This document shows, one piece after another, positions 25,507 to 34,901 of a DNA stretch of 53,458 nt (its first letter is position 1; each line of letters opens with the position of its first letter). This DNA comes from an uncultured Sphingobacteriaceae bacterium. GTDB lineage: Bacteria > Bacteroidota > Bacteroidia > Sphingobacteriales > Sphingobacteriaceae. The translations under genes and the position numbers were made by a program. The stretch is taken from assembly GCA_946887045.1 (NCBI GenBank), contig CAMPKC010000027.1, forward strand, positions 1 through 53,458, in the 5' to 3' direction. The notes under the pieces are model-generated. The model did not search any database. It saw only the letters and a list, made by a program, of their open reading frames with translations, and was not told where the DNA came from.

Positions 25507-26088
25507 CTCTTCGTGTGCTGAGTTAAAGCAGATTCTGCAGCGGGGTTCATAACTTTCTTTTGCGCCCAGCAGAATTTGGGTGACCAGAGCAATTTTCCGA
25601 TACGAATAAGTAGCCGGAGATCCGCATATGGCACAAATGGCATGCACTTTCGTTACGTCTTCGGCAATTGCCATCAGAGCAGGCATGGGGCCAAATGGTT
25701 TGCCCTTGAAATCCATATCTAATCCGGCAACGATTACGCGAATTCCTTTCGATGCAAGCTTGATACAAACATCCGGTAATTCTTCGTCGAAGAACTGAGC
25801 CTCGTCTATCCCGACTACCTCGGTATTTGATCCTAATAATAAGATCGATGAAGCATTTCCAACCGGAGTTGAATGAATGGAATTTAGATCGTGCGAAACG
25901 ACAGCCGTTTCATCATATCGGACATCTATTTTGGGCTTGAAAATCTCAATGTTGAGTTTAGCTATCTGGGCACGGCGTAAGCGGCGGATAAGTTCTTCGG
26001 TTTTTCCGGAAAACATAGATCCGCAAATTACTTCTATGCTGCCTCGTGGCCTGGCTGCAGACCTGTAATGTAATTCGCTAAATAGCAT
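25498..26088 (-). CDS. tdk: Thymidine kinase (type II)
   Basis: The enzyme phosphorylates thymidine to dTMP in the salvage pathway. The 196 residues match type II thymidine kinases: P-loop [15 protein letters not shown], the catalytic/Mg-binding EAQFFD segment, the lasso region and zinc-binding cysteines ([16 protein letters not shown]). The gene converges with the S8 protease, overlapping it by 9 bp with no room for a terminator. Confidence 0.96.
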   Translation of the reverse strand: MLFSELHYRSAARPRGSIEVICGSMFSGKTEELIRRLRRAQIAKLNIEIFKPKIDVRYDETAVVSHDLNSIHSTPVGNASSILLLGSNTEVVGIDEAQFFDEELPDVCIKLASKGIRVIVAGLDMDFKGKPFGPMPALMAIAEDVTKVHAICAICGSPATYSYRKIALVTQILLGAKESYEPRCRICFNSAHEELS

Positions 26089-26183
26089 GTAAAAGCCCCT
26101 ATCCGGCGACTAATATCAGAATTTAATACTATTTTTGGCAGCCGAGTTACCAACATATACACGCTCTAAACGTTACCCTTAGA

Positions 26184-27152
26184 ATGAAAACACACAATAT
26201 ATTTAGTAAAGTAGGAGGCATATTATCCGAGATTAATGAGCAATATCAATATCTGTCAGAATCTCCCGAAAATCTAAATGACCTTGAGCTCGAACTTCTT
26301 TCTGCAAATGCTGACTTTCTTGCAGAGCATATAAAGGTGCTTAAGAAATTAAACTTAGCACAGAGCAATACCCCAAATACCTCTATCAAAACATCCAACG
26401 AAAATTTGTCGGAAACCCAGGAATATCAGCAAAATGTTCATGAAGAGGTTGAAGATTTTTCCCCGACCGATGATTTAATTAAACAGGAGTTTCCGGAAGA
26501 TTACGCATCCTTCAGTAAGCCGGTAATCAACGAAATGCCAAGCGGAAATTTCGATACAGTGATTGAAGATAAAACTCTTGATGAATTGAACCAGGAGGCA
26601 AATGAAAGAGACGCCGAGGAAGAAGCTGTGCGGACGCCTGAACCAGAAGTTGCAGAGGAAAAACCTGTTTTTAATTCCTTTTTTACTCCCGAGCCCAGTC
26701 CGGTAAAAGCTGAGGAATCTCCGGAACCCAAGCAGGTGACTCCGGATGTTGCTGAACCTATCGTAAATGAGGTAGTAATTGAGGAGAAAGTAGTGACTGT
26801 TGAAGTTCCTGATATAGCGGAGGTGCCGGAAAAAGTCCCCACTTTAAATGAAATGATGTCTGCACAGCGGTCTCAAAGTGCTCCGCTTGCTCAATTAAAA
26901 AGGCAGCCGGTTTCAGACTTAAAGTCCATCATCAATCTGAATGACAAGTTATTGTTTATAAAAGACTTATTTAACGGATATAGTCTTGCTTACAGCGAGG
27001 CAATAGAAATTATTAATCGCTTTGATTCATTCGATGCTGCGGATAACTTTCTGAAGACAAATTACGCACAGAAAAATAATTGGACATCTAAACAGGCCAC
27101 AGCAGATAAGCTTTATGAATTGTTGAACCGGCGCTTTGCTGATAAGGACTAG
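26184..27152 (+). CDS. Acidic protein with conserved C-terminal helical domain
   Basis: The N-terminus (1-55) is a helical segment (LSEINEQYQYLSESPENL). It is followed by a long Glu/Pro/Val-rich disordered middle (about 70-235) and a conserved C-terminal domain of about 85 residues (LKSIINLNDKLLFIKDLFNG to LYELLNRRF) that recurs in Bacteroidota proteins of unknown function. There is no signal peptide. It is divergent from tdk and convergent with rodA. No function is recognised. Confidence 0.75.
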   Translation: MKTHNIFSKVGGILSEINEQYQYLSESPENLNDLELELLSANADFLAEHIKVLKKLNLAQSNTPNTSIKTSNENLSETQEYQQNVHEEVEDFSPTDDLIKQEFPEDYASFSKPVINEMPSGNFDTVIEDKTLDELNQEANERDAEEEAVRTPEPEVAEEKPVFNSFFTPEPSPVKAEESPEPKQVTPDVAEPIVNEVVIEEKVVTVEVPDIAEVPEKVPTLNEMMSAQRSQSAPLAQLKRQPVSDLKSIINLNDKLLFIKDLFNGYSLAYSEAIEIINRFDSFDAADNFLKTNYAQKNNWTSKQATADKLYELLNRRFADKD

Positions 27153-27171
27153 CGCTCGATTTTAAGCTTGT

Positions 27172-28431
27172 TTAAATAATTCCCATTCGGTTTGAATCCT
27201 GCTTCAGAAGAATAAATAGCAGGGTTGTAAAACTTATCAGTGAAGATCCCCCATAACTTATAAAAGGGAGGGGGATACCGATTACCGGAACCAGCCCAAT
27301 GGTCATTCCAATGTTGATAAAAAAGTGGAAGAAGAGAATAGAGGCCACGCCGTAGCCGTAAATTCGTGTAAATGAAGACCTCTGCCGTTCGGCCAGGTTA
27401 ATTATTCTGATGAGCAGGGTGACATAGAGGGCTATCACAACAAAGCTTCCCATAAAGCCCCATTCTTCGCCGATGGTACAGAAAATAAAGTCGGTGCTTT
27501 GTTCGGGTACAAAATCATACTTGGTTTGCGTACCCTGTAAATAGCCTTTACCCCACAGCCCGCCCGAGCCTATGGCGATTTTCGATTGATTTAGATTATA
27601 CCCCTGCCCCCTCGGATCATCAATTTTACCTAAAATTACATCAATTCGGTTCCGTTGATGCGACTGCAATATGTTGTTATATGCGAAATCTACAGTGAAG
27701 ATGAAGGCAATTGATAAAGCCGTGCCTACCGCAATTGTTGTTATAAACGACCTGTTCTTTTTATTTGAATAAATTAAAAGACCTGCAATAGCAACTAAAA
27801 CTCCTATAACCAGAAATTTGCTGAAAATAAGTGACAGGACAAACAGGGCGATAAACAGAGCTCCTATAACAAGCGTATATCCCGGCAATCCTTCGCGGTA
27901 TAAAACAAATATCAAAGAAGTGAAAGTCATGGCCGAGCCTGTATCCGGCTGCAGCATAATCAGCGCCATGGGAATGATCAGGATCAGTCCGGTAAAAAAT
28001 AATGTTTGAAATGACGTTAATTTCAGATTGGTTGAACTGAGATATTTTGCGAGTAACAGACAGGTAGAAAACTTTGCAAACTCCGAAGGCTGAAGCCGGA
28101 AGCTGCCGATTGGTATCCATGCCTGATTTCCTCCGACATTCCGGCCGACAAATAACACCACCACAAGAAGGATAAGGGTTACCCCATAGAAAACAGGTGA
28201 GAACGCATTGAAAAACTTATTGTCTAATAAAAGTATGGCGGCTCCCAGAATAAGCGCCACAATGATGAAAAGTAATTGCTTGCCGTAATTGGTGTCCAGA
28301 TCTACAATACTCGGGTTTAACGGATCGTATACCGCAGCGTGGATATTAAACCAGCCAATAATGCAAAGCGCCAGGTAGATAAAAATTATTACCCAGTCGA
28401 TATTAAAGAAAAGGCTTCGCTGATTAATCAT
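27172..28431 (-). CDS. rodA: Peptidoglycan polymerase RodA (SEDS family)
   Basis: RodA is the glycosyltransferase of the elongasome, polymerising lipid II at the cytoplasmic membrane with its partner PBP2. The protein is polytopic (about 10 helices) with SEDS hallmarks RLQPSEFAKFS, GSGGLWGKGYLQGTQTKYDFVPEQSTDFIF (the first part is 27-30 residues into loop 4) and GIPLPFISYGGSSLI. The gene is last in the mreB-mreC-mreD-PBP2-rodA series and overlaps the PBP2 gene by 8 bp, indicating translational coupling. Confidence 0.96.
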   Translation of the reverse strand: MINQRSLFFNIDWVIIFIYLALCIIGWFNIHAAVYDPLNPSIVDLDTNYGKQLLFIIVALILGAAILLLDNKFFNAFSPVFYGVTLILLVVVLFVGRNVGGNQAWIPIGSFRLQPSEFAKFSTCLLLAKYLSSTNLKLTSFQTLFFTGLILIIPMALIMLQPDTGSAMTFTSLIFVLYREGLPGYTLVIGALFIALFVLSLIFSKFLVIGVLVAIAGLLIYSNKKNRSFITTIAVGTALSIAFIFTVDFAYNNILQSHQRNRIDVILGKIDDPRGQGYNLNQSKIAIGSGGLWGKGYLQGTQTKYDFVPEQSTDFIFCTIGEEWGFMGSFVVIALYVTLLIRIINLAERQRSSFTRIYGYGVASILFFHFFINIGMTIGLVPVIGIPLPFISYGGSSLISFTTLLFILLKQDSNRMGII

Positions 28432-30355
28432 TTCTCAAAATGGCATTAGTGTTAGCCGTAACCGGCGCTGGTTTGGGTTTGTTTGAAGTACTATCAGGCT
28501 TTTTAATCGCCGCAGGTTTTGCCTTTACTTTTGCCCCCGGCAGTAAGTTTTCATTTAAAATTCTGTCAACAAAATATTTTGGTCTTGATATGCTGTCGGT
28601 GATATATTTCTCAATCATCAGACTTGCAATCGGCGCCGCCCATGTAGAGCCATGCCCGCCGTTTTCAACGATTACGGCTATTGCGATTTTAGGATTATTT
28701 CTTGGAGCGAAAGCGAAGAATACAGAATGATCATCACCATGAGGATTTTCTACCGTTCCTGTTTTGCCGCATATTTCAATATTGGGGATTGCGGAGTATG
28801 TGGCCGTTCCTCCGGGATGATTGACTACCATACTCATGCCCTGAATAACCGTTTCAAAGTATTTGGCATCAATGCCTACGTTGTTCTTTTTTGTATATTC
28901 TTCCTTGATGATATTTTTCTCGCCTATGGCTTTTACCAAATGTGGTTTATAATAAAAGCCGCGATTAGCCACGGCTGCTACCACATTTGCCATTTGTAGC
29001 GGTGTTATTCCTAGTTCGCCCTGACCTATAGAAAGCGAGATATTAAATCCTGATCGCCATTTATCACTTCCCCATCGTTTCGTATACAGTTCATCAGTTG
29101 GCAGATGACCCTTTCTTTCATTTGGTAGGTCAATGTCTAATTTTGAGCCGATCCCGAATTTAGCGACTCCCTCGCGCCAACGCTTAAATCCATTTACCGG
29201 GCGCATTCCCGACCGATCCACAATCGTAGCATACACATTACCGTAATAGGTATTACATGATACCTGGATAGAGCGGGCTAGATTAACCGTTCCATGAATA
29301 TGCGTACATTTCATGGGGCGGCGGGCCCCGTACCAATAGCCGCCAGTACAATTAACGCTGGTTTCGGGTCTGATTAGGCCAAACTGTTGCCCCAGAAGCG
29401 CATTGATTACCTTAAACGTAGATCCCGGAGGGTATTCGGCCTGTATGGGCCGTATAAACATCGGTTTATGCGGATCTTTATCCAGTATTTCGTAGTTCTT
29501 TCCTCTTTGACGGCCCACCATTAAATTAGGGTTATAGGTAGGACTACTAACAAAAGCAAGAATTTCTCCGGTGGAAGGTTCTATAGCTACAATGCTACCG
29601 ATTTTGTTGTTCATCAACTGTTCGCCGTATTTTTGCAGAGCCTTATCAAGCGAGCTAATCAGCTGATCACCCGAAACGGCGGTGGTATCATAGCGTCCAT
29701 CCGCAAAGTGCCCTTTAGGACGGTTAAATGCATCAACCATTAAATTGTGGACTCCGCGCTGACCTCTCAACAGGTCTTCATATGATTTTTCTACTCCTGT
29801 ACGACCGATATAGTCACCTCTTCGATAAAATCCACCGGAGCGTTCAATATCTCTCTCGTTTACTTCTCCAATATAACCCAAAAATTGTGCGGCAATGCTA
29901 TCGGGATACCTTCTGACCGATCTGTTTTGTACATAGAAGCCCGGAAAGTCGGATAGTTTTTCCTGGAACGTAGCAAAGGTTACGGCCGAGAGTTGTTTCT
30001 CGAAAATGGATGATGTATACCTGGAGTATTTGATTGCTTTGGTGAATCGCTTGTCGAAGCCGGGTTTGTCGATCCCAATCAGTCGACAAAATTCGAGTGT
30101 ATCAAACGGTTTCACTTCTTTCGGGATGACCATTAAGTCGTACACGGGTTCGTTTTGAACTAATATTTCTCCCTTGCGGTCTAGAATAACTCCACGGGCC
30201 GGGTATATTATAACCTTGCGCAACACGTTGTTGTTGGCAGAAAGGAAATAACTTTTATCAATCACCTGGATATAAAACAGCCTGAGCAATAATACTAAAG
30301 CGATGGCTAAAAATATTCCCTGGATAACATATCTGCGTGGGAAAAAACTATTCAT
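28424..30355 (-). CDS. mrdA: Penicillin-binding protein 2 (elongation transpeptidase)
   Basis: This class B PBP cross-links peptidoglycan during cell elongation. It has one N-terminal membrane helix (VIQGIFLAIALVLLLRLFYI), a dimerisation/pedestal region (GYIGEVNERDIE) and the transpeptidase domain with PPGSTFKVINALL (SxxK), SCNTY (SxN) and CGKTGTVENP (KTG). The C-terminal tail is Pro/Lys-rich. At 643 residues it is normal length. It sits between mreD and rodA and overlaps rodA by 8 bp. Confidence 0.96.
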   Translation of the reverse strand: MNSFFPRRYVIQGIFLAIALVLLLRLFYIQVIDKSYFLSANNNVLRKVIIYPARGVILDRKGEILVQNEPVYDLMVIPKEVKPFDTLEFCRLIGIDKPGFDKRFTKAIKYSRYTSSIFEKQLSAVTFATFQEKLSDFPGFYVQNRSVRRYPDSIAAQFLGYIGEVNERDIERSGGFYRRGDYIGRTGVEKSYEDLLRGQRGVHNLMVDAFNRPKGHFADGRYDTTAVSGDQLISSLDKALQKYGEQLMNNKIGSIVAIEPSTGEILAFVSSPTYNPNLMVGRQRGKNYEILDKDPHKPMFIRPIQAEYPPGSTFKVINALLGQQFGLIRPETSVNCTGGYWYGARRPMKCTHIHGTVNLARSIQVSCNTYYGNVYATIVDRSGMRPVNGFKRWREGVAKFGIGSKLDIDLPNERKGHLPTDELYTKRWGSDKWRSGFNISLSIGQGELGITPLQMANVVAAVANRGFYYKPHLVKAIGEKNIIKEEYTKKNNVGIDAKYFETVIQGMSMVVNHPGGTATYSAIPNIEICGKTGTVENPHGDDHSVFFAFAPRNNPKIAIAVIVENGGHGSTWAAPIASLMIEKYITDSISRPKYFVDRILNENLLPGAKVKAKPAAIKKPDSTSNKPKPAPVTANTNAILRND

Positions 30356-30361
30356 TTTGTG

Positions 30362-30877
30362 TTAACGCTCCTTCTTGCGATAGAAGATAAACTCTGCTAC
30401 TAACATTAAGAACACTGTAAAAAGAGAACTCAAAATTATGCGAATTAGTGTGTATTTAAGATCATTAAAGCTAAAATCTTCAATCAAAAATAAGGTGCTA
30501 TGATGTACGAGCGTCAGTATACTGGCGTAAAAGAAAAACCACCTGAATCCCATGATCCCCAGCTTGGGTTCGGGCTCTATTTCGAAGCTTAAGCGTTGCA
30601 CTGTGAGGTTGATAAATATGATTCGTACAAAGGCGAGAGCTGAACAGGCAGCGGCATTGACACCCAGCGTATCGTAAAAAGTGTCAATTGTTAGTCCCAT
30701 TAAAAATGCAAGCAGAAATAACAGCCAATTGGGGGTTTCGAAAGGTAGCAAAAGAATAAACAAGATATATAGAAAAGGTACAGACAGATTGTAGTACCCA
30801 ATATTCTTGAGCAGAAATACCTGGATAAAAACCAGTAAGGCAAAACGTATAAGGTTGCTGGTAATTATTCTGATCAT
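30362..30877 (-). CDS. mreD: Rod shape-determining protein MreD
   Basis: A small polytopic membrane protein (five or six helices, 171 aa) of the elongasome. It is recognised by position between mreC and PBP2 and by hydrophobic pattern (LAFLMGLTIDTFYDTLGVNAAAC is typical of Bacteroidota MreD). Its start overlaps the mreC stop by 4 bp (ATGA), a sign of translational coupling. Confidence 0.9.
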   Translation of the reverse strand: MIRIITSNLIRFALLVFIQVFLLKNIGYYNLSVPFLYILFILLLPFETPNWLLFLLAFLMGLTIDTFYDTLGVNAAACSALAFVRIIFINLTVQRLSFEIEPEPKLGIMGFRWFFFYASILTLVHHSTLFLIEDFSFNDLKYTLIRIILSSLFTVFLMLVAEFIFYRKKER

Positions 30878-31713
30878 TTATTTTCCTGCGTTTGAGATTC
30901 TAAAGCCTGACGTTCGGATGCAAATTTACTCTTAATGATATATACATAGGAGAGGGTGGAGAAATCGGTGCTCAGCTTAACTTTTATGTCTGAAGAAATT
31001 TCTCCTGTCTTTTTCCTGGTTTGAAGAACCCTGCCGATAGCGATATCTGCCGGAAAAAGGGAAGAATATCCCGAGGTAACAATATGAAAACCTTTTTTAA
31101 CCTCTACGTGATTGGGGATGTCTTTCAGTGTTGCTATTTGCGGGTCGTAATTTTCCTGGCCCCATACCAATGATCCGAAAGCCTGGTTCTCCGAAATTCT
31201 GGCGCTGATTCGGGTGTCCTGATGTAATAAAGATTTTATTGTGGCATAATGGTTGGAAACATTGTTGACTATGCCTACAACACCGGAAGATGAAATTACA
31301 CCCATTCCTTTTGCAACTCCATGGAGCTTCCCTTTATTAATTGTAATTGTATTGTTTTTTTGATGGATAGAATTGTTGACAATCTTAGCCACCAGATAGG
31401 TGTATTCCTGAAGATGGGTAGTGTCTTTCACGGTTACCTGCTGAATGCTGTCTACATAAAACGAATTTTTTAGCGAGGCCCTTAATCGTGCATTTTCTGC
31501 TGCCAGACTATCATTTACCTGCGCCAGGCGTAAGTATTCCTGCAAAGAGTTTACTTTCTGATATGACTGACCAACAATGAGGTTGGAAGAATTAAGGATA
31601 CTGGCCCTTTGAAATGAATTATTTCTGATGACAAGTATAAGAGAGGTAACAAAGAAAATTATGAAGAAAAAAAATGCGTTGTACTTGCTGATAAATATCA
31701 ATAGGTTACGCAT
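30874..31713 (-). CDS. mreC: Rod shape-determining protein MreC
   Basis: This bitopic membrane protein scaffolds the elongasome in the periplasm. It has an N-terminal cytoplasmic tail, a membrane helix (AFFFFIIFFVTSLILV), a coiled coil (about 55-90) and two beta domains with the family motifs INKGKLHGVAKGMGVISSSG and SGYSSLFPADIAIGRVL. The 279 residues are normal. It lies 91 bp downstream of mreB, separated by a hairpin-rich spacer. Confidence 0.94.
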   Translation of the reverse strand: MRNLLIFISKYNAFFFFIIFFVTSLILVIRNNSFQRASILNSSNLIVGQSYQKVNSLQEYLRLAQVNDSLAAENARLRASLKNSFYVDSIQQVTVKDTTHLQEYTYLVAKIVNNSIHQKNNTITINKGKLHGVAKGMGVISSSGVVGIVNNVSNHYATIKSLLHQDTRISARISENQAFGSLVWGQENYDPQIATLKDIPNHVEVKKGFHIVTSGYSSLFPADIAIGRVLQTRKKTGEISSDIKVKLSTDFSTLSYVYIIKSKFASERQALESQTQENK

Positions 31714-31750
31714 GGACTTTGGTGTTGTGGGTTATGGGTTGAATGTTGCA

Positions 31751-31799
31751 GGTTGAAGGCAGGACTTTATCTTACAACCTTCAACCTCGAACCTTCAAC
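31751..31799. repeat. Hairpin repeat between mreB and mreC
   Basis: GGTTGAAGG (31751-31759) can pair with CCTTCAACC (31778-31786) or with CCTTCAAC (31792-31799). The spacer also has two degenerate GGTTGAA direct copies on its left. It may stabilise or partly terminate mRNA between mreB and mreC, keeping MreB in excess; that is inference. Confidence 0.5.
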
Positions 31800-31804
31800 T
31801 CAAA

Positions 31805-32827
31805 TTATTGCATTAAGAATTTGAAGTTATTGATATTTTTTAGTGAGATACCTGTTCCACGAACAACGGCACGTAGCGGATCTTCGGCAACGTGGACCGG
31901 TAATTTAGTTTTAGCGGCAACACGTTTATCCAAGCCTCTTAATAGTGCGCCTCCGCCGGTTAAATAGATACCCGTCTGATAGATATCGGCAGAAAGTTCG
32001 GGAGGGGTTATCTCTAATGCTTTCAGAATTGCTTCTTCTATTTTAGAGATCGATTTATCAAGGCAATGTGCAATTTCTGTATATGATACGGTGATTTGCT
32101 TCGGAACGCCGGTCATCAAGTCACGGCCCTGTACGGCGAAATCCGCAGGCGGATCGCTTAACTCGGGTAAGGCTGCACCTACTTCGATTTTTATCTTTTC
32201 GGCAGTACGCTCGCCAATCATGATATTATGCTGACGGCGGATGTATTGAACGATATCGCTATCGAAATTATCTCCGGCAACGCGGATTGACTGGTCGCAA
32301 ACGATCCCTGACAAGGCTATAACCGCAATTTCTGTTGTACCACCACCGATATCGATGATCATATTTCCCATGGGTTCTTCCACATCGATGCCTATACCTA
32401 CCGCGGCGGCCATTGGCTCGTGTATAAGATATACCTCTTTTGCACCTGCAATTTCGGCCGAATCTCTTACGGCACGTTTTTCAACTTCGGTAATGCCCGA
32501 AGGGATACAGATAACCATACGTAAAGAAGGGAAAAACCAGCCTTTACCATTGTTAATCATTTTAATCATCCCTCTTATCATGTGTTCGGCGGCGTTAAAA
32601 TCTGCGATCACACCATCTTTAAGGGGGCGTACAGTACGTATGTTATCATGGGTTTTACCCTCCATTTGCATCGCCTGACGGCCAATAGCTATAACTTTAT
32701 TGGTTGTGCGATCGAAGGCCACGATTGATGGCTCGTCGACTACTACTTTGTCATTGTGTATGATAAGGGTATTTGCAGTGCCTAGGTCGATTGCAATTTC
32801 CTGTGTAAACCAGTTAAATAAACCCAT
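31805..32827 (-). CDS. mreB: Rod shape-determining protein MreB (bacterial actin)
   Basis: This cytoplasmic actin-like ATPase guides cell-wall synthesis along membrane filaments. The 340 residues carry the actin-fold nucleotide motifs: IDLGTANTLI (phosphate 1), DIGGGTTEIAVI (phosphate 2) and LTGGGALLRGLDK (adenosine). The N-terminal GLFNWF amphipathic stretch is the usual membrane-binding element. It is the first gene of the elongation operon on the minus strand. Confidence 0.97.
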   Translation of the reverse strand: MGLFNWFTQEIAIDLGTANTLIIHNDKVVVDEPSIVAFDRTTNKVIAIGRQAMQMEGKTHDNIRTVRPLKDGVIADFNAAEHMIRGMIKMINNGKGWFFPSLRMVICIPSGITEVEKRAVRDSAEIAGAKEVYLIHEPMAAAVGIGIDVEEPMGNMIIDIGGGTTEIAVIALSGIVCDQSIRVAGDNFDSDIVQYIRRQHNIMIGERTAEKIKIEVGAALPELSDPPADFAVQGRDLMTGVPKQITVSYTEIAHCLDKSISKIEEAILKALEITPPELSADIYQTGIYLTGGGALLRGLDKRVAAKTKLPVHVAEDPLRAVVRGTGISLKNINNFKFLMQ

Positions 32828-32892
32828 TAAAAAATATTGTTAGATGATTAAAATTAAGCTAAGTTAACGTCTTTTTTCAAAAAGTGTTGTTA

Positions 32893-32900
32893 CAAACATA
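32893..32900 (-). promoter_or_regulatory. Candidate mreB operon promoter (-7 box)
   Basis: On the minus strand the sequence reads TATGTTTG, matching TAnnTTTG, 65 bp before the mreB ATG. No clear -33 TTG. Confidence 0.35.
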
Positions 32901-32958
32901 ACAATCGAAATACGTTAAAACTCGTTAAATGTTGCAAATATCAAAAAGTTTATCTGTT

Positions 32959-34485
32959 TTAGTGTTTAAAATGTCTAACTCCGGTTACAACCATTGCAAT
33001 TCCTTTTGCGTTTGCCATGTCTACAGAAAGCTGATCTTTAATTGAGCCACCCGGCTGAACAACAACAGCAATTCCTGCATCGGCGGCGATTTCAACACAG
33101 TCAGGAAACGGGAAAAATGCATCAGAAGCCATTGCAGATCCTTTTACGTCGAATCCGAACGATTTCGCTTTTTCTAAAGCCTGTCTTAAAGCATCAACTC
33201 TGGAAGTCTGGCCGACACCGCTAGCCAATAACTGCCCATTTTTAGCCAGAACTATGGTGTTGGATTTTGTGTGTTTTACCAATTTTATCGCGAAATAAAG
33301 GTCTTTAAGCTCTTGTGCCGTTGGTTGTTTGTCGGTAACCGGCTTCATTAGTTCCGGGCCTTCAATTGCCGCATCTTTATCTTGCTCTATAACCCCGTTC
33401 AATAGAGTTTTAAATAACTTAGACGGAAGTTGTACTTCCTTTCTTTGCAGAATGATACGGTTTTTCTTTTCGGTAAGAATCGTCAGGGCAGCTTCACTAA
33501 AGGAAGGCGCGATAAGAACCTCAAAAAACAATTTATTGATTTCGGAAGCTGTTTTCTCGTCAAGTTCGCCGTTGCAGATCAGCACACCGCCAAAAGCCGA
33601 AACCGGATCGCAGGCCAGTGCTACCTGCCATGCTTCTGCAAGATTACTTCTTGAAGCCACTCCACAGGCGTTGGTATGTTTTAAAATGGCGAAAGTTGGT
33701 TCGTCAAACTCATCGATCAATGCAACTGCTGCGTCAACATCTACCAAATTGTTATAAGAAAGTTCTTTTCCGTTTAATTTGGTGAACATCTCATCTAAAT
33801 TGCCATAGAAGAAACCCTTTTGATGCGGGTTTTCGCCATAACGTAAAGGAGTTACATGCTGCTCGCTTTGTTTAAACACGTTCAGTCCATTATCCTGATT
33901 GAAGTAATTGAAGATTGCAGTGTCGTAATGAGAAGAGGTGTTGAATGCCTTTCTCGCAAAATCGCGACGGTGAGAAAGCAATGTGCTTCCATTGTTTTCG
34001 CTAAGTATTGTATGAAGGTTGCTGTAGTCATCCTTAGAAGCCAGGATAACGACATCATTAAAGTTTTTAGCAGCGGCACGGATTAATGAAATTCCTCCGA
34101 TATCAATTTTCTCAATAATTTCGTCCTCGCCCAAACCTGCTTTAACGGTTTCTTCAAAAGGATACAGGTCAACAATCACTAAATCAATTTCCGGGATTTC
34201 GTATTGTTCTGCCTGCGTTTTATCTTCAGGCAAATCTCTGCGAGATAAAATTCCACCGAAAACCTTAGGATGTAAGGTTTTTACCCGTCCGCCTAAAATA
34301 GACGGGTAGCCCGTTAAATCTTCGACCCTAACTACATCAATACCCAGATCTTTTATGAACTTTTCTGTTCCTCCGGTAGAATAAAGCGTTACTCCGAAAT
34401 CATTCAGCTGCCTGATCAGAGGTTCTAAATTATCCTTGTAATAGACTGAAATTAAAGCGTTTTTAATTTTAACGGGATGACTCAT
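32959..34485 (-). CDS. purH: Bifunctional AICAR transformylase/IMP cyclohydrolase
   Basis: This cytoplasmic enzyme does the last two steps of de novo purine synthesis: formylation of AICAR with 10-formyl-THF, then ring closure to IMP. An N-terminal MGS-like cyclohydrolase domain (about 1-195: LYSTGGTEKFIKDLGI, GRVKTLHPKVFGGIL) is followed by the AICARFT domain with LRYGENPHQ, ILKHTNACGVA and VKHTKSNTIVLAKNGQ. At 508 residues it is standard. Confidence 0.97.
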   Translation of the reverse strand: MSHPVKIKNALISVYYKDNLEPLIRQLNDFGVTLYSTGGTEKFIKDLGIDVVRVEDLTGYPSILGGRVKTLHPKVFGGILSRRDLPEDKTQAEQYEIPEIDLVIVDLYPFEETVKAGLGEDEIIEKIDIGGISLIRAAAKNFNDVVILASKDDYSNLHTILSENNGSTLLSHRRDFARKAFNTSSHYDTAIFNYFNQDNGLNVFKQSEQHVTPLRYGENPHQKGFFYGNLDEMFTKLNGKELSYNNLVDVDAAVALIDEFDEPTFAILKHTNACGVASRSNLAEAWQVALACDPVSAFGGVLICNGELDEKTASEINKLFFEVLIAPSFSEAALTILTEKKNRIILQRKEVQLPSKLFKTLLNGVIEQDKDAAIEGPELMKPVTDKQPTAQELKDLYFAIKLVKHTKSNTIVLAKNGQLLASGVGQTSRVDALRQALEKAKSFGFDVKGSAMASDAFFPFPDCVEIAADAGIAVVVQPGGSIKDQLSVDMANAKGIAMVVTGVRHFKH

Positions 34486-34508
34486 TGCGGGGGTTTTATT
34501 TGAAGGCG

Positions 34509-34516
34509 CAAAGATA
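34509..34516 (-). promoter_or_regulatory. Candidate purH promoter (-7 box)
   Basis: On the minus strand the sequence reads TATCTTTG (TAnnTTTG) 24 bp before the purH ATG. Confidence 0.4.
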
Positions 34517-34552
34517 GGTTTTTTGAAATAATTTGAAGAGGGTTATGGGTAG

Positions 34553-34657
34553 AAATTAAAAAGGCAAAATTAAAAAGGCAAAATTAAAAAAACGGCTAGT
34601 GATGAGTTGAATTGAAAAGTCAAAATTAAAAAGTCAAAATTAAAAAGGTAAAATTGA
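34553..34657 (+). repeat. 14-bp AAATTAAAAAGGCA-type tandem repeats
   Basis: About seven A-rich units in two runs (34553-34590 and 34610-34657), variants of AAATTAAAAAGGCA, with one GGCTAGTGATGAG interruption. They form the left part of the 416-bp gap between purH and the cassette recombinase. They could bend DNA or be slippage products. Confidence 0.6.
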
Positions 34658-34682
34658 AAATCATTTACATCTTTTGGTTTAG

Positions 34683-34781
34683 TACACTGTTAGTACAGTA
34701 TGTGTACAGTATCTATACGGTATCCATACAGTATCCATACAGTATCTATGCTTTATCTATACAGTATCTATACAGATGCCC
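34683..34781 (+). repeat. Nine 11-bp TACAGTATCTA tandem repeats
   Basis: Nine consecutive 11-bp units (34683 to 34781) are variants of TACAGTATCTA, including TACGGTATCCA and TGCTTTATCTA. The period is one helical turn, so repeated sites would sit on one DNA face. They end 120 bp before the recombinase ATG and may be a regulator array for it. Confidence 0.75.
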
Positions 34782-34874
34782 TAAGTTTGTCACATCCTTT
34801 GTCTCTTCCGCTCGTCTCGTAAGGACTAAATTTTAACGGCAAATAAAGTTTATGCGCAAAGTCGCTGTATCTGA

Positions 34875-34882
34875 TATATTTG
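34875..34882 (+). promoter_or_regulatory. Candidate cassette-recombinase promoter (-7 box)
   Basis: TATATTTG (TAnnTTTG) lies 19 bp before the ATG at 34902. It is part of a longer block (34868-34888) resembled by 36592-36610 near the candidate attI. Confidence 0.5.
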
Positions 34883-34901
34883 TGCATACCTAACCTGACC
34901 T

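Noticed and set aside
32355..32678. 107-aa plus-strand ORF within mreB
   Set aside because: It is a shadow of the conserved mreB reading frame.
34683..34781. CRISPR-like array upstream of the recombinase
   Set aside because: Units are contiguous 11-mers without spacers, and no cas gene is near.
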